Source: Paenibacillus rhizovicinus (GTDB lineage: Bacteria > Bacillota > Bacilli > Paenibacillales > Paenibacillaceae). From it: a stretch of 64,000 nt of DNA. The stretch covers positions 1,631,001 to 1,695,000 of the forward strand of contig NZ_CP048286.1 in assembly GCF_010365285.1 (NCBI RefSeq), read 5' to 3'. The notes under the pieces are model-generated. The model was not told the DNA's origin. It saw only the letters and a list, made by a program, of their open reading frames with translations, and searched no databases. Below, one piece after another: positions 35,392 to 43,731 of the stretch (position 1 is its first letter; each line of letters starts with the position of its first letter). The translations under genes were made by a program, and so were the position numbers.

Positions 35392-36561
35392 TTAAGCGTC
35401 CCGAATATGCGATTTCGAGAAGCCGTCCGGATTAAACCAGTCGCCCGAGGACGCCCACGTCGCGTCGAGCGGAATCCACTCGCCGCCGGCATCCGTGAGC
35501 TTCACCTCGTTCCAGGCATGCGGACCGTAACCGCCGTCGCCGGTCGCGCCCTCACCGGTCACGACGCGAACTTCCAAACCCGCGGAACGGGCCATGACCG
35601 CATACAGCCTGGCCACATCTATACATACGCCCTTACGGGTCGTAAAAGTTTCAGTCGGCGTCTGTTCTTTCCAAATTCCGTGCTCCGTGTAATTGTCCGC
35701 TTTGTCCCAATCGTATGCAATCCGCGTCCCGACCCAGCTATAGAGCGCGCGGGCCTTCTGCTCGTCCGTGGACGAATTCTTCGTTACGGCAGCCGCAGCT
35801 TCCTCGATATTCGGCGGGATCGCCGCATCGATGACATCGTACTTGCGTTCCAGCACATGGCGGAATTCCGCTTCCACGGCTTCCGTGAATACCGGTCCCT
35901 GCTTCAACACGTCGCCCGCCACGGGATTCAGCAGCTCCGACGCCGTTTTAGTATACAACGCGGAGGCGCGGATAATGTCCGTTCCGTAGGCATGCGGCAA
36001 GATCGAGACATAGACGAATAAACAGGCCATCACGATAAACGCACGGCCCCCGCCCAGCAACGCGCCGATCATGGCGCCCGTCGTCCGGCTCGCCGTCCCG
36101 GAAATCAGCGGCGATTCGGCCATGCGCCCCCGTCCTGCCCTGCCGCGCGCAAGCACGCCGTCAACAAGGCCGAACACGAACGGCTCCAATGCGTGGAGCA
36201 GCAGCCGCAGCACCGAATACAACAGGAGGAACAGGACCCCGAAGCGCAGCAGATCGAAATCGCGCAAGCTCGTGACTGCCGTAAACCAGAATTGTTTCAA
36301 CGCGCTTAAGTCTTCCTTTGGAACCGTAATGCCTCGATCGATCAGCCAATCCCGAACGAATGGAGACGCATAGACCGCTCCCCTGCCCGCCAGGAGAAGA
36401 GAAACGACAACCGTTGCTGCCTGCCAAATAAAAAAGAAAAGGTGCTTCGCTGAACCCGACGCACCTCTTCTCATTCCCGAAAACAAGGAGACAAGCAGGA
36501 TAAGTACCACCATGAGCGCAACCGGTTCCGGTTTCAGCAGGGTTTGAACCCATGTATGCAT
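35392..36561 (-). CDS. CvpA-like membrane domain fused to transglutaminase-like domain
   Basis: A 389-aa protein. The N-terminal half (1-200) has about four TM helices in a CvpA-like arrangement (LISGTASRTTGAMIGALLGGGRAFIVMACLFVYVSIL). The C-terminal half (about 255-375) is a transglutaminase/protease-like domain with its Cys-His-Asp triad in TTRKGVCIDVARLYAVMARSAGL, GYGPHAWNEV and WIPLDATWASSG. The domain probably faces outside. Substrates are unknown; such domains act as proteases or cross-linking enzymes. ATG 36561 follows AAGGAGG. It sits between the PBP and a two-TM protein, which suggests a cell-wall task. Confidence 0.85.
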   Translation of the reverse strand: MHTWVQTLLKPEPVALMVVLILLVSLFSGMRRGASGSAKHLFFFIWQAATVVVSLLLAGRGAVYASPFVRDWLIDRGITVPKEDLSALKQFWFTAVTSLRDFDLLRFGVLFLLLYSVLRLLLHALEPFVFGLVDGVLARGRAGRGRMAESPLISGTASRTTGAMIGALLGGGRAFIVMACLFVYVSILPHAYGTDIIRASALYTKTASELLNPVAGDVLKQGPVFTEAVEAEFRHVLERKYDVIDAAIPPNIEEAAAAVTKNSSTDEQKARALYSWVGTRIAYDWDKADNYTEHGIWKEQTPTETFTTRKGVCIDVARLYAVMARSAGLEVRVVTGEGATGDGGYGPHAWNEVKLTDAGGEWIPLDATWASSGDWFNPDGFSKSHIRDA

Positions 36562-36620
36562 GATGAAGCCTCCTTATAACCAATTATGCAATGTGCTCTG
36601 TCAATCCGCAGATCGGCGAA

Positions 36621-37064
36621 CTAAACGTTCTTCTTCGCCTGATCAATTAACGATTGAATCGTCGCATCGATCTTCCAGGTGCCCAGCGACGTGCCGCGGA
36701 ACGAGACTTTCACTTCCCCGTCGCCCGGCGTCCCGTTCAACTCCAGATTCTTCGTTGAGACCGTAAACGTTCCGTCATCATTATAAGTAAACGTCGCATC
36801 CTTCGCTTCGCCCGCCATCGCAGCGATCGCTTCCTGCTTCACGCTGTCCGCCACCTTCGTCCCGATGGATTTGACGTCTTCCAGCGAATAGCCGCTGTAT
36901 ACGACGACGCCGGCCAGGATGGCCACGACGAGCAGCCATTTGACGACCGTCTTCACGACGCGCACGACCAGCAGAAGCACGACTAGCGCAATCACTAGAA
37001 TTAACCACTTGTCTTGAAAAAACTGAACCCACGTATCCGTGTCATAGTTAAAATCGAAGCTCAT
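36621..37064 (-). CDS. Membrane-anchored hypothetical protein
   Basis: A 147-aa protein with one long hydrophobic stretch (WLILVIALVVLLLVVRVVKTVVKWLLVVAILAGVVVYSGY, residues 20-58, two short TMs) and a C-terminal soluble domain with beta pattern (ATFTYNDDGTFTVSTKNLELNGTPGDGEVKVSFRGTSLGTWKID). I do not recognise it. GGAGGCG precedes ATG 37064. It is the first gene of the run leading to the PBP. Confidence 0.75.
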   Translation of the reverse strand: MSFDFNYDTDTWVQFFQDKWLILVIALVVLLLVVRVVKTVVKWLLVVAILAGVVVYSGYSLEDVKSIGTKVADSVKQEAIAAMAGEAKDATFTYNDDGTFTVSTKNLELNGTPGDGEVKVSFRGTSLGTWKIDATIQSLIDQAKKNV

Positions 37065-37312
37065 TTTGCGCGCACGCCTCCATTATACCGCCAATAGGCC
37101 AATCTACCAACCATTATACCCCATGACCCTATGAGCGTAAACCAGGGTTGGCCGGGAGAGACATAACGAGGCTCCGGGATGCGTACAAGTAGTAACAGCC
37201 GTCTCTATGCGTTTCGAACCAATGAATGCCGCTTGCCGAATCATCTAGATGAATGCCGCAAACCAATCTCCGATTAGTTGCAACGAATCATCTTTAAAGG
37301 AGTAGTGATCCA

Positions 37313-38524
37313 ATGAGAACCGCCATCTGGCTCTACCTGTTCTTGTTCGTCGCGTTCTTCGATCTGCACGCCCAGTATCCGATTCTCACGCCGTTTGCCG
37401 TATCGCTCGGGGCCGCTCCTTCCTTTATCGGTCTCATGATGGGACTGTACTCCATTACTCATCTGCCGGGCAATCTCATCGCCGGCTTTGGCGTCGACCG
37501 GTTCGGCAGCCGCCTGTTCATCGTCTTCAGTCTCGGCGCAGCCGGCGGCATTCTGCTGCTGCAGTCCCATGTAACGAATCCTTGGCAGCTGTTGACGCTC
37601 CGTTCCATCAGCGGCTTCGTGCTCGCTTTTCTTTCCCCGGCGTGCATGTCGCTTCTGGCGCGTATCGCCACAAGCCGCGTGAAGCAGCGGAAGCTCATGG
37701 CCGGCAACGGCCTCGTACATACGCTCGCTTCCGTCGTTTCCCCTGCCGCCGGCGCTTATTTAGTCGCCCAGATCGGCTTCACAACCGCTTTCAGCGTACT
37801 GGGCTGGGTGCTGATCGTGACTGCGGTTTGCGCCTTGTTCTTCATCCGCGACGTGCCCATGCAGAGCGCTCTGCCTATCGGCAGCCTCCATCAAGCCAAA
37901 GCCCAGGCCGAACTGATCGGCATGCGCGGCGAGGAAGCCAAGAAGGAACGTCCGCCTGCCATTCCGTGGCTCATCTTCCTGCTGCCGATCGCCATGAGCT
38001 GCGCCCAAGGCATTTTGTCGTTCGAGCTGCCGCTGATGTCGACTACCAAAGAAGGCATGATGACGACAGGACTGCTCTTCTCCATCGTCAGCCTCGGAGC
38101 GTTGTTCACGCTCAGCCTGCTGTTCTTGAACAAGATTTCGCCGTTTCTTCGTTCGCTGTGGGGCGCTTTCCTGTTGGCGCTCACTTATTTTGCGATCGCT
38201 GCAGGGGCGCCGCTGCCTTTTTATCTGCTTCTCTTCTTCCTCGGCATGGCCAAAGGGGTCATTTTCCCCGCGCTGTCTTCGCTCTTGATCGAACGCAGCG
38301 GCGGCGAACGATACGGCCGGATCTTCTCGATCCTGTCCATCGCCTTCTCCATCGGCGCCTTCTTGGGGCCCATGCTTGCCGGACAGCTGCGCAACTATGT
38401 CTCCCCTTACTACATCGCCTTTGTCGGCTTAATGATCGCCGTGGCCGTCTTGCCGTTCTTTGCCGATTCGAATAGAACCCGGGACGCTCGGGATGCAGGC
38501 GCCCATTTTTCCCATACTGGGTAA
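37313..38524 (+). CDS. MFS transporter
   Basis: A 403-aa major facilitator with 12 predicted TM helices. The motif A loop after TM2 is GFGVDRFGSRLFIVFSL, and a repeat in the second half is LIERSGGERYGRIFSILSIAFSIGAFLGPMLAGQL. The substrate is unknown; the shape fits a drug or metabolite exporter. AAAGGAGTAG precedes ATG 37313. It stands alone. Confidence 0.88.
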   Translation: MRTAIWLYLFLFVAFFDLHAQYPILTPFAVSLGAAPSFIGLMMGLYSITHLPGNLIAGFGVDRFGSRLFIVFSLGAAGGILLLQSHVTNPWQLLTLRSISGFVLAFLSPACMSLLARIATSRVKQRKLMAGNGLVHTLASVVSPAAGAYLVAQIGFTTAFSVLGWVLIVTAVCALFFIRDVPMQSALPIGSLHQAKAQAELIGMRGEEAKKERPPAIPWLIFLLPIAMSCAQGILSFELPLMSTTKEGMMTTGLLFSIVSLGALFTLSLLFLNKISPFLRSLWGAFLLALTYFAIAAGAPLPFYLLLFFLGMAKGVIFPALSSLLIERSGGERYGRIFSILSIAFSIGAFLGPMLAGQLRNYVSPYYIAFVGLMIAVAVLPFFADSNRTRDARDAGAHFSHTG

Positions 38525-38643
38525 AGGCACAGGGCTGATATCATTCAGGGGCATACATTACAGAGTGGCAAATGGCTGCGATGCATGAACGCACAGCGCC
38601 TAGAGCCCTAGTCCTCAATATTCGAAAGAGGGGTGACTTCACA

Positions 38644-38760
38644 ATGTCCCAATGTGTAGAACCAATCCACGGCGGCCACCATCATGGCCTTACGTCTCCC
38701 GCAGCAATCCTCGTTCTTTTCATCCTGCTCGTAATCGTACTTTGCGGTTGCTTCGCCTAA
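38644..38760 (+). CDS. YjcZ-like small sporulation membrane peptide
   Basis: 38 aa: MSQCVEPIHGGHHHGLTSPA, then a C-terminal TM segment AAILVLFILLVIVLCGCFA. The VLFILLVIV segment is characteristic of the YjcZ group of tiny, sporulation-associated Bacillales membrane proteins. The N-terminus has a GGHHHG cluster that might bind metal. GAGGGGTGAC gives the start at 38644; a frame from 38572 lacks one. Confidence 0.7.
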   Translation: MSQCVEPIHGGHHHGLTSPAAILVLFILLVIVLCGCFA

Positions 38761-38780
38761 ACCCAAGTCGCCATAACTGC

Positions 38781-38816
38781 AAAGACGGCCTGCCGAGCTC
38801 CGGCAGGCCGTCTTTT
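38781..38816 (+). terminator. Terminator after the YjcZ-like gene
   Basis: AAAGACGGCCTGCCG/CGGCAGGCCGTCTTTT, a 15-bp stem around AGCTC. Confidence 0.88.
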
Positions 38817-38863
38817 CGTTTGGCTGGCAAATAAGGTAAGATGGCGATAGAGGTGAGACATCC

Positions 38864-39235
38864 ATGGATATCGTCTTGATCGTGGAAGGAAAAAACGACC
38901 GCAGCCGGCTGCGGCGCGTGCTTCAGGAAGAAGTGCCGATTCTATGCACCTACGGCACGCCCGGCACGCAGCAGATCGAGAAGCTCCGACGACAGGCCGG
39001 CGACGGCCAAGTTTACATATTTACGGACAACGATGCATCCGGGCGGCGAATCCGCGGCATGCTTCGCGATGCGTTTCCCGACGCCGAGCATATCCATACG
39101 CGGCGCGGCTACCCGGGCGTGGAGAAGACGCCTGAAGAATACTTAATCGAACAATTGGAAAAGGCCGGCCTGGAGGCGTATATCTTGTACCCGCCGCAGA
39201 GTGCCGCCCAATGGAGTAAGGAAGATGGAATTTGA
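38864..39235 (+). CDS. Small Toprim-domain protein
   Basis: A 123-aa stand-alone Toprim domain: LIVEGKNDRSRLRRVL with the catalytic Glu, and FTDNDASGRRIRGML with the DxD metal site. This resembles the B. subtilis YusF / RNase M5-like group, but the protein is shorter than RnmV. Nucleic-acid cleavage or joining is likely; the target is unknown. GAGGTGAG precedes ATG 38864. Confidence 0.85.
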   Translation: MDIVLIVEGKNDRSRLRRVLQEEVPILCTYGTPGTQQIEKLRRQAGDGQVYIFTDNDASGRRIRGMLRDAFPDAEHIHTRRGYPGVEKTPEEYLIEQLEKAGLEAYILYPPQSAAQWSKEDGI

Positions 39236-39260
39236 ATATATAAGGCATGCCCTCCGGTGC

Positions 39261-39402
39261 GGAGTGGGTTAAGGGTTTTCGTAAGAAAACCGGCATCGGA
39301 AGCATAAGCTCGATCGCTGTTGTAGCCGGATAATCGGAATCAATCCACGTATGGATATTATCCGGCTACAAAGGCGACCGCTTGCTTCTACAACTCCACT
39401 CC
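39261..39402. repeat. Composite palindromic intergenic element, copy 2
   Basis: Outer arms GGAGTGG (39261) and CCACTCC (39396-39402). Inside: GGTTTTCGTAAGAAAACC (39274-39291), CGGAAGCATAAGCT (39297-39310), GCTGTTGTAGCCGGATAAT ... ATTATCCGGCTACAA (39317-39372) and GGCGACCGCTT (39373-39383). Reverse-complemented, it shares CGCCTTTGTAG ... CTACAACAGC with copy 1, but the block of the two small hairpins is in the opposite sense. No gene is present. Confidence 0.75.
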
Positions 39403-39439
39403 GACTCTCTGGGCTGCTCGCCGAAAAGCTGCAGTCCAC

Positions 39440-40384
39440 TTAGATGTGCAGCAAGTAAATCACGGCAGTCACCGTCACGATGCTGAGCGTTGTCGACAGC
39501 AGGACGACTTGCGAGGCGAATTCCGGTTCGTTGTCGAATTCCACCGCCAACAGGACGCTGGACAATGAAGTAGGCACGCACGAGGATACGATGAGCGCTT
39601 TGGCCATGAGGCTGTCGATGTCCGTGTAGCTGTTCGTCCGCAGCAGCCATACGACGGCCAGCGCCAGCAATGGCCCGCCGATCAGGCGGAGCGCACAGGA
39701 GATGAGCACGTCCTTGAGCTTCGGATGACGGAAGGTCAGTTTCATGCTGCCCAATTGCACGCCGAGCGTAATGAGCGCAATGCCTATGAATGCGTTTGCT
39801 AAATAACCGAGCGGCGTGGATAACGCCAGCGGAATAGGCACGTGCAGATTGTGCATCAGCAAGCCTACCGGAATCGCGTAGATGACCGGCAGACCCAGAA
39901 TGGTGCGAACGATCTCTCTCGCTTGGAGTTTATGCGAATTGACGTTGTAAATCCCGTATGTATTCGGCAGGAGCGACTGCATCATCATGATCAGCACTTG
40001 AACGGACAACGTATACGGATTGGAAGCGAACGCCAGCTGATTGAGCGGAATCCCGTAATTGGCGCTGTTATAGAACAGGATGCTGTTGCGTACCGCGCCT
40101 TTCATCGCATTAGGCGTTTTCCGGATCCGGATGACCGCTTCCACGCATCCGTACATCAAGATCATGAATAAAAAGAAGAACAGCAGCACTTTGAACATTA
40201 CAGGGAACGAAATGTCGGTCGAATACAATAAATTAAAGATCATGGCCGGCGAGAACAAATAGAAATTCAGCTTCGACAGCGTCTTGATATCCAAAGAAAA
40301 AACCCGATGCAGCGTGATGCCTAAAGCAATCATGACTGACAACGGGATTACATTGTTCCAAAGTATAGAGACGAATATGGCCAT
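39440..40384 (-). CDS. AEC-family (auxin efflux carrier-like) transporter
   Basis: A 314-aa membrane protein with ten predicted TM helices. Markers are NVIPLSVMIALGITLHRVF at the start, a conserved FYNSANYGIPLNQLAF and NAFIGIALITLGVQLGSMKLTF. Members export or import small carboxylates; the name does not imply auxin. It begins 3 bp after the SCO stop with a weak ribosome site (GTGAAAGAAT), so translation is probably coupled, although no functional link is obvious. Confidence 0.88.
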   Translation of the reverse strand: MAIFVSILWNNVIPLSVMIALGITLHRVFSLDIKTLSKLNFYLFSPAMIFNLLYSTDISFPVMFKVLLFFFLFMILMYGCVEAVIRIRKTPNAMKGAVRNSILFYNSANYGIPLNQLAFASNPYTLSVQVLIMMMQSLLPNTYGIYNVNSHKLQAREIVRTILGLPVIYAIPVGLLMHNLHVPIPLALSTPLGYLANAFIGIALITLGVQLGSMKLTFRHPKLKDVLISCALRLIGGPLLALAVVWLLRTNSYTDIDSLMAKALIVSSCVPTSLSSVLLAVEFDNEPEFASQVVLLSTTLSIVTVTAVIYLLHI

Positions 40385-40387
40385 GCG

Positions 40388-41008
40388 TTATTCTTTCACG
40401 AGCGCATTGATGACGTCCGTGATTTTGTCCGCATTCTGCGACTCATCAATGGAACCGGTCATGTATTTGCGCACGACGCCTTTACGGTCGACGAAGGTAA
40501 TCGTATCCGTATGCGTGAATGTGTTCGACTTCTCGTCTTTCAGCAGCGACAGCCCGAAATCCCTCATCAGCTTCTCCGTCTCTTCCGCGTTGTCTTCCCG
40601 CAGGAATTTCCAGCCGCTTGTATCGATGTCGAATTTGCTTGAATAGGATTTGAGCGCTTCCGTCGTATCCCGTTTTGGATCGAACGTCACCCACAGGAAA
40701 TCAACGTCTTTGCCGAAGGTGCCTTTGTCCTTCAGCTTGTTCTGCACCTGGGTCATCAAAGCCGTCGTTGGCGGACAAATATCCGGGCAGTTCGCATAGA
40801 AGAAGTAAACAACCCTTACTTTGCCGTTCGTATCGTCCAGCGTGACCTTGTTATTGTCCAGATCGTTTAACGAAAAGCTCGGCGCGTTCATGATGTTATC
40901 CAGCTTGACGTCTGAGCCTTTCGTGGATGAGAGGTATAAATAAAGTCCCATCGCGGCACACAGCAAGAGCACCGCGATCGCAAAGCCGTATTTACGTATT
41001 ACGTGCAT
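40388..41008 (-). CDS. SCO family copper chaperone for cytochrome oxidase
   Basis: A 206-aa membrane-anchored thioredoxin-fold protein. One N-terminal TM (FAIAVLLLCAAMGLYLYLSS) precedes FSLNDLDNNKVTLDD, the copper-binding CPDIC in FFYANCPDICPPTTALM, and the distal His in FTHTDTITFVD. SCO proteins load the CuA site of cytochrome c oxidase subunit II. AAGGAGG precedes ATG 41008. It lies 57 bp after ctaB, which fits oxidase assembly. Confidence 0.92.
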   Translation of the reverse strand: MHVIRKYGFAIAVLLLCAAMGLYLYLSSTKGSDVKLDNIMNAPSFSLNDLDNNKVTLDDTNGKVRVVYFFYANCPDICPPTTALMTQVQNKLKDKGTFGKDVDFLWVTFDPKRDTTEALKSYSSKFDIDTSGWKFLREDNAEETEKLMRDFGLSLLKDEKSNTFTHTDTITFVDRKGVVRKYMTGSIDESQNADKITDVINALVKE

Positions 41009-41065
41009 GCATTGATCCTCCTTGGTTGCCCGGGCTGGTCGTTCTGCCGAAGCAGAACGGCCGGC

Positions 41066-41929
41066 CTAGCCAATCGCGCCGTTCGTATCCGCAATCATGA
41101 TAAGGAATACGACCATGAGATAGTTGATGGAAATCAGGAAATTCGTTCTTGCCCACTTAGTCGTGTCCGTCGCCCGAATGCCCATGATCGTATGAACGAG
41201 CCATACGATGCCGCAGACCAACGATATGATCAGGTACGTGTAGCCGACATAATCGTAGGCGAACATCAGGATCCCCGTCGGGATCAACAGCAGAATATAA
41301 GGCAGCATTTGCAGCTTCGTCCGCGGAATGCCTTTCACGACAGGCAAGAGCGGGAAGCCCGCCGCGCGGTACTCTTCGACTCTCCGGATCGCCAGCGACC
41401 AGAAATGCGCCGGCTGCCACAGGAAAAGCAATGCGAACAGTATCCATGCGCCTTCATCCACCACGCCCGTTACCGCGCAATAGCCGATAACCGGCGGCAT
41501 CGCGCCGGAAACGCCGCCGATCGACGTGCTCCACGTCGACGTCCGTTTCAGCCACATCGTGTAAATGACGACGTAGACGAAAAATCCAAGCAGTCCCAGC
41601 CAGCCTGTGAGTGGATTCACAAGCGTGAACAGCACCGTCACTCCGATAATCCCTAGCACAATACCGTAGATCAACACGCCGGTCGGATTGAGACGTTTCG
41701 TCGGCAGGGCGCGATTCTTGGTACGTTCCATCTTCGTATCCAACTCGCGGTCCCAGTAATTATTAATGACGCATGCCGATGCCATCGTCAATGCCGAACC
41801 GATGAGCATATAGAGCAGCAGCAACCAATCGATATCCCATTTGGAAGCGACCCAGAACCCGCCGAACGCAGCAATCGCGTTTAATCGAATGATGCCAGGT
41901 TTTGTCAGGGCCACATAATCTTTAAGCAC
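41066..41929 (-). CDS. ctaB: Protoheme IX farnesyltransferase CtaB
   Basis: A 287-aa UbiA-family prenyltransferase that farnesylates haem B to haem O. The prenyl-diphosphate motif NNYWDRELDTKMERTKNR (N-x3-D-x3-D) and the second loop YSxRRVEEYRA-type segment (LAIRRVEEYRAAGFPLLPVV) are present, along with nine or so TM helices. The start is GTG 41929, only 2 nt from GGGAGG, which is unusually tight, so the exact start is uncertain. CtaA (26074) makes the next step; no oxidase subunit genes are in the window. Confidence 0.92.
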   Translation of the reverse strand: MLKDYVALTKPGIIRLNAIAAFGGFWVASKWDIDWLLLLYMLIGSALTMASACVINNYWDRELDTKMERTKNRALPTKRLNPTGVLIYGIVLGIIGVTVLFTLVNPLTGWLGLLGFFVYVVIYTMWLKRTSTWSTSIGGVSGAMPPVIGYCAVTGVVDEGAWILFALLFLWQPAHFWSLAIRRVEEYRAAGFPLLPVVKGIPRTKLQMLPYILLLIPTGILMFAYDYVGYTYLIISLVCGIVWLVHTIMGIRATDTTKWARTNFLISINYLMVVFLIMIADTNGAIG

Positions 41930-42144
41930 AGCCAGCCTCCCCGCTTCCAGTCCCGATGAGCGTTTTTTCGCTCATTTTCTGTTTTAAAATCGTTCTTAAT
42001 CATACCGAAAAAACAGGCTCTTGACAATGTTCGCGGTTCCTGTTCATGAATTTGACACCTGTTGGAACCATTTTGCCCAGATCTCAATACACTGTCAATG
42101 TGGTTCATGGCCCATACGAGCGAAAGGAAGTGGAAGGTTCGGCA

Positions 42145-42567
42145 ATGGCAGTCATCAAAACCAATTCGGAACAAACGAAGCTCCTGGCACGTCTTCTCCG
42201 CGCCGAAGCCGAAGGCGAGGGCGAACTCGGCATGCTGATGGTCGGCAACGTCGGCGTCAACCGCGTTCTGGGCAACTGCATCGATTTCAAAAACATCCGC
42301 ACGATTCAACAGATGGTCTATCAAAGTCCCGGCGGATTCGAAGCGACGCAGAAAGGCTACTTCTATCAGTCGGCAAGGGACAGCGAAATCGCCCTCGCCA
42401 AGCGCGTCATCAACGGGGAGCGGCGATGGCCGGCTACCAACGCCTTGTGGTATTTCCGTCCAGCCGGAAACTGTCCTGCGACATGGTGGGACCAAAGGCT
42501 GGTCGATAAATTTAAATCCCACTGCTTCTACGCTCCTAAAGCATCGGAATGTCCAGCGGTTTACTAA
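42145..42567 (+). CDS. cwlJ: Spore cortex-lytic enzyme CwlJ
   Basis: A 140-aa hydrolase_2 domain protein without signal peptide, the form of CwlJ, which sits in the coat and degrades cortex during Ca-DPA germination. Family motifs: LARLLRAEAEGEGELGMLMVGNVGVNRV (catalytic Glu region), SPGGFEATQKGYFYQ and NALWYFRPAGNCPATWWDQRLVDKFKSHCFYAP. ATG 42145 matches CwlJ length; the open frame from 42046 would add 33 residues. gerQ follows by 39 bp, the known operon partner required for CwlJ localisation. Confidence 0.93.
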   Translation: MAVIKTNSEQTKLLARLLRAEAEGEGELGMLMVGNVGVNRVLGNCIDFKNIRTIQQMVYQSPGGFEATQKGYFYQSARDSEIALAKRVINGERRWPATNALWYFRPAGNCPATWWDQRLVDKFKSHCFYAPKASECPAVY

Positions 42568-42606
42568 CCAACGCAACACATTAACGAAAGCGAGGAATTA
42601 CATCTT

Positions 42607-43227
42607 ATGTCAAACGGTTACGGCTACAACACAGCGGTAAGTCCAGCAAGCACGGGAGGTTTCCCAGGTTACGGGTACGGCGGCGGCTTCCAGCAGCCGG
42701 TCGCGACTCCGTTCCCGGCGCAAATGCCGACGCAGATGAACGCGCAGCAAATACCTATGCAAATGCCAGTGCAAATGCCAGTGCAAATGCCAGTCCAAAT
42801 GCCGGTTCAATCTCCTATGGTAGCAGGCGCGTCCACGCAGCCGCCAAACATCCCAAGCGGTTCCTTCGTTACGCCTGCAGGCGGCAACATCGTCGCGGTT
42901 CCGGTAACGGAAGAATCCTACGTTGAGAACATTTTACGTCTGAACCGCGGCAAGATGGCGACTTTCTACATGACATACGAAAACAACCGCGAATGGAATG
43001 CTAAAGTATTCCGCGGCATCATCGAGGCTGCAGGACGCGATCATATCATCATCAGCGACCCGTCCACAGGCATGCGTTACCTGCTGTTGACGCTGAACCT
43101 GGATTATGTCACGTTCGACGGACCGATCAATTACGAATATACATTCAACGGCGTCACGATCTCGAACACTACGGCTATGCCGACGACAGGAACAACGACG
43201 ACAACTACCGCTCCGCTCGGCCGTTAA
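42607..43227 (+). CDS. gerQ: Spore coat protein GerQ
   Basis: A 206-aa coat protein needed for CwlJ placement. The conserved C-terminal core is ESYVENILRLNRGKMATFYM, followed by ENNREWNAKVFRGIIEAAGRDHIIISDPSTGMRYLLL. The N-terminal ~90 residues are low-complexity: Gly/Tyr-rich, then a QMPV repeat encoded by near-identical 12-bp units CCAGTGCAAATG (about 42764-42811). The lysines at positions 2, 4 and 5 that B. subtilis GerQ uses for transglutaminase cross-linking are absent (MSNGYGYN). A Thr-rich tail closes the protein. Confidence 0.93.
   Translation: MSNGYGYNTAVSPASTGGFPGYGYGGGFQQPVATPFPAQMPTQMNAQQIPMQMPVQMPVQMPVQMPVQSPMVAGASTQPPNIPSGSFVTPAGGNIVAVPVTEESYVENILRLNRGKMATFYMTYENNREWNAKVFRGIIEAAGRDHIIISDPSTGMRYLLLTLNLDYVTFDGPINYEYTFNGVTISNTTAMPTTGTTTTTTAPLGR
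42764..42811 (+). repeat. 12-bp tandem repeat inside gerQ
   Basis: Four successive units near CCAGTGCAAATG encode Q-M-P-V four times; the last copies diverge at third positions. It is in frame and length-variable by nature. Confidence 0.8.
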
Positions 43228-43501
43228 TCGGCTTGAACGTCCAGGCATGGATTTTGGCGCTGCCGCCCGGCACCCAGTCCGCCATATCCCGCCAAGAAGA
43301 ACGCTCCCCGCAGCGTTCTTTTTTTATGCGCTCCGCTTCTTCGACGTTCGGCGCTTCCCATACTTCGACAAACAACAGCGGTTGATCCGTTCCTTCGAAT
43401 AGCTTGAAACCCGGGAATTCATCCTGTTTTTCGGCGATCCATTCCCGATATGTCAGCTCTGCCGCCGAGTCGATGCGATACTCCACGAAACAAATAAACA
43501 T
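43205..43501 (-). CDS. Conserved-looking hypothetical protein
   Basis: A 98-aa protein, MFICFVEYRIDSAAELTYRE ... KLFEGTDQPLLFVEVWEAPN ... WVPGGSAKIHAWTFKP. The alternation of strands and helices suggests a small ferredoxin-like alpha/beta barrel (inference). I do not recognise the family. Start ATG 43501, since AAAGG abuts the ATG at 43510. Its 3' end overlaps gerQ by 23 bp convergently, and the gerQ terminator lies inside it. Confidence 0.7.
   Translation of the reverse strand: MFICFVEYRIDSAAELTYREWIAEKQDEFPGFKLFEGTDQPLLFVEVWEAPNVEEAERIKKERCGERSSWRDMADWVPGGSAKIHAWTFKPINGRAER
43296..43327 (+). terminator. gerQ terminator located inside a convergent gene
   Basis: AAGAACGCT/AGCGTTCTT with loop CCCCGC, then seven T, about 70 bp after the gerQ stop. 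It falls within the coding part of the minus-strand gene 43205-43501 (ERCGERSS segment). Confidence 0.75.
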
Positions 43502-43571
43502 GAAATTCATCCTTTCGTTATAAACGCCCACGATTCGGAAAATACTTAAGCGTACATATAAGATGTATGAA

Positions 43572-43716
43572 GGTGAAACGGCTGTCGCCGAATTAGACGG
43601 CGCAGTAAGTTTCAGTCCTGGTGAAACGCGAACCGCCATTCTTTTGGCGGCGGTACAAGTTTCAGTCCTGGTGAAACGCCAATCACCATCCTAACTGGTG
43701 ATGCAAGTTTCATTCC
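43572..43716. repeat. Three tandem ~48-bp hairpin units (GGTGAAAC repeats)
   Basis: Units 43572-43618, 43620-43668 and 43670-43716. Each begins GGTGAAACG and ends AAGTTTCA(G/T)TCC, and these arms pair. The cores differ but are each self-complementary: CTGTCGCCG/CGGCGCAG, ACCGCC/GGCGGCGGT and ATCACC/GGTGAT. The array ends with a degenerate half unit followed by ATATAAGC. Junctions read GTTTCAGTCCTGGTGAAAC, also a dyad. The array lies about 100 bp upstream of the YfhP-like gene. Confidence 0.8.
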
Positions 43717-43731
43717 TTCCGAAAATATAAG

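Noticed and set aside
43572..43716. CRISPR array reading of the three repeats
   Set aside because: Only three units are present, the changing parts are self-complementary rather than spacer-like, a unit also occurs alone at 58782, and no cas gene is nearby.
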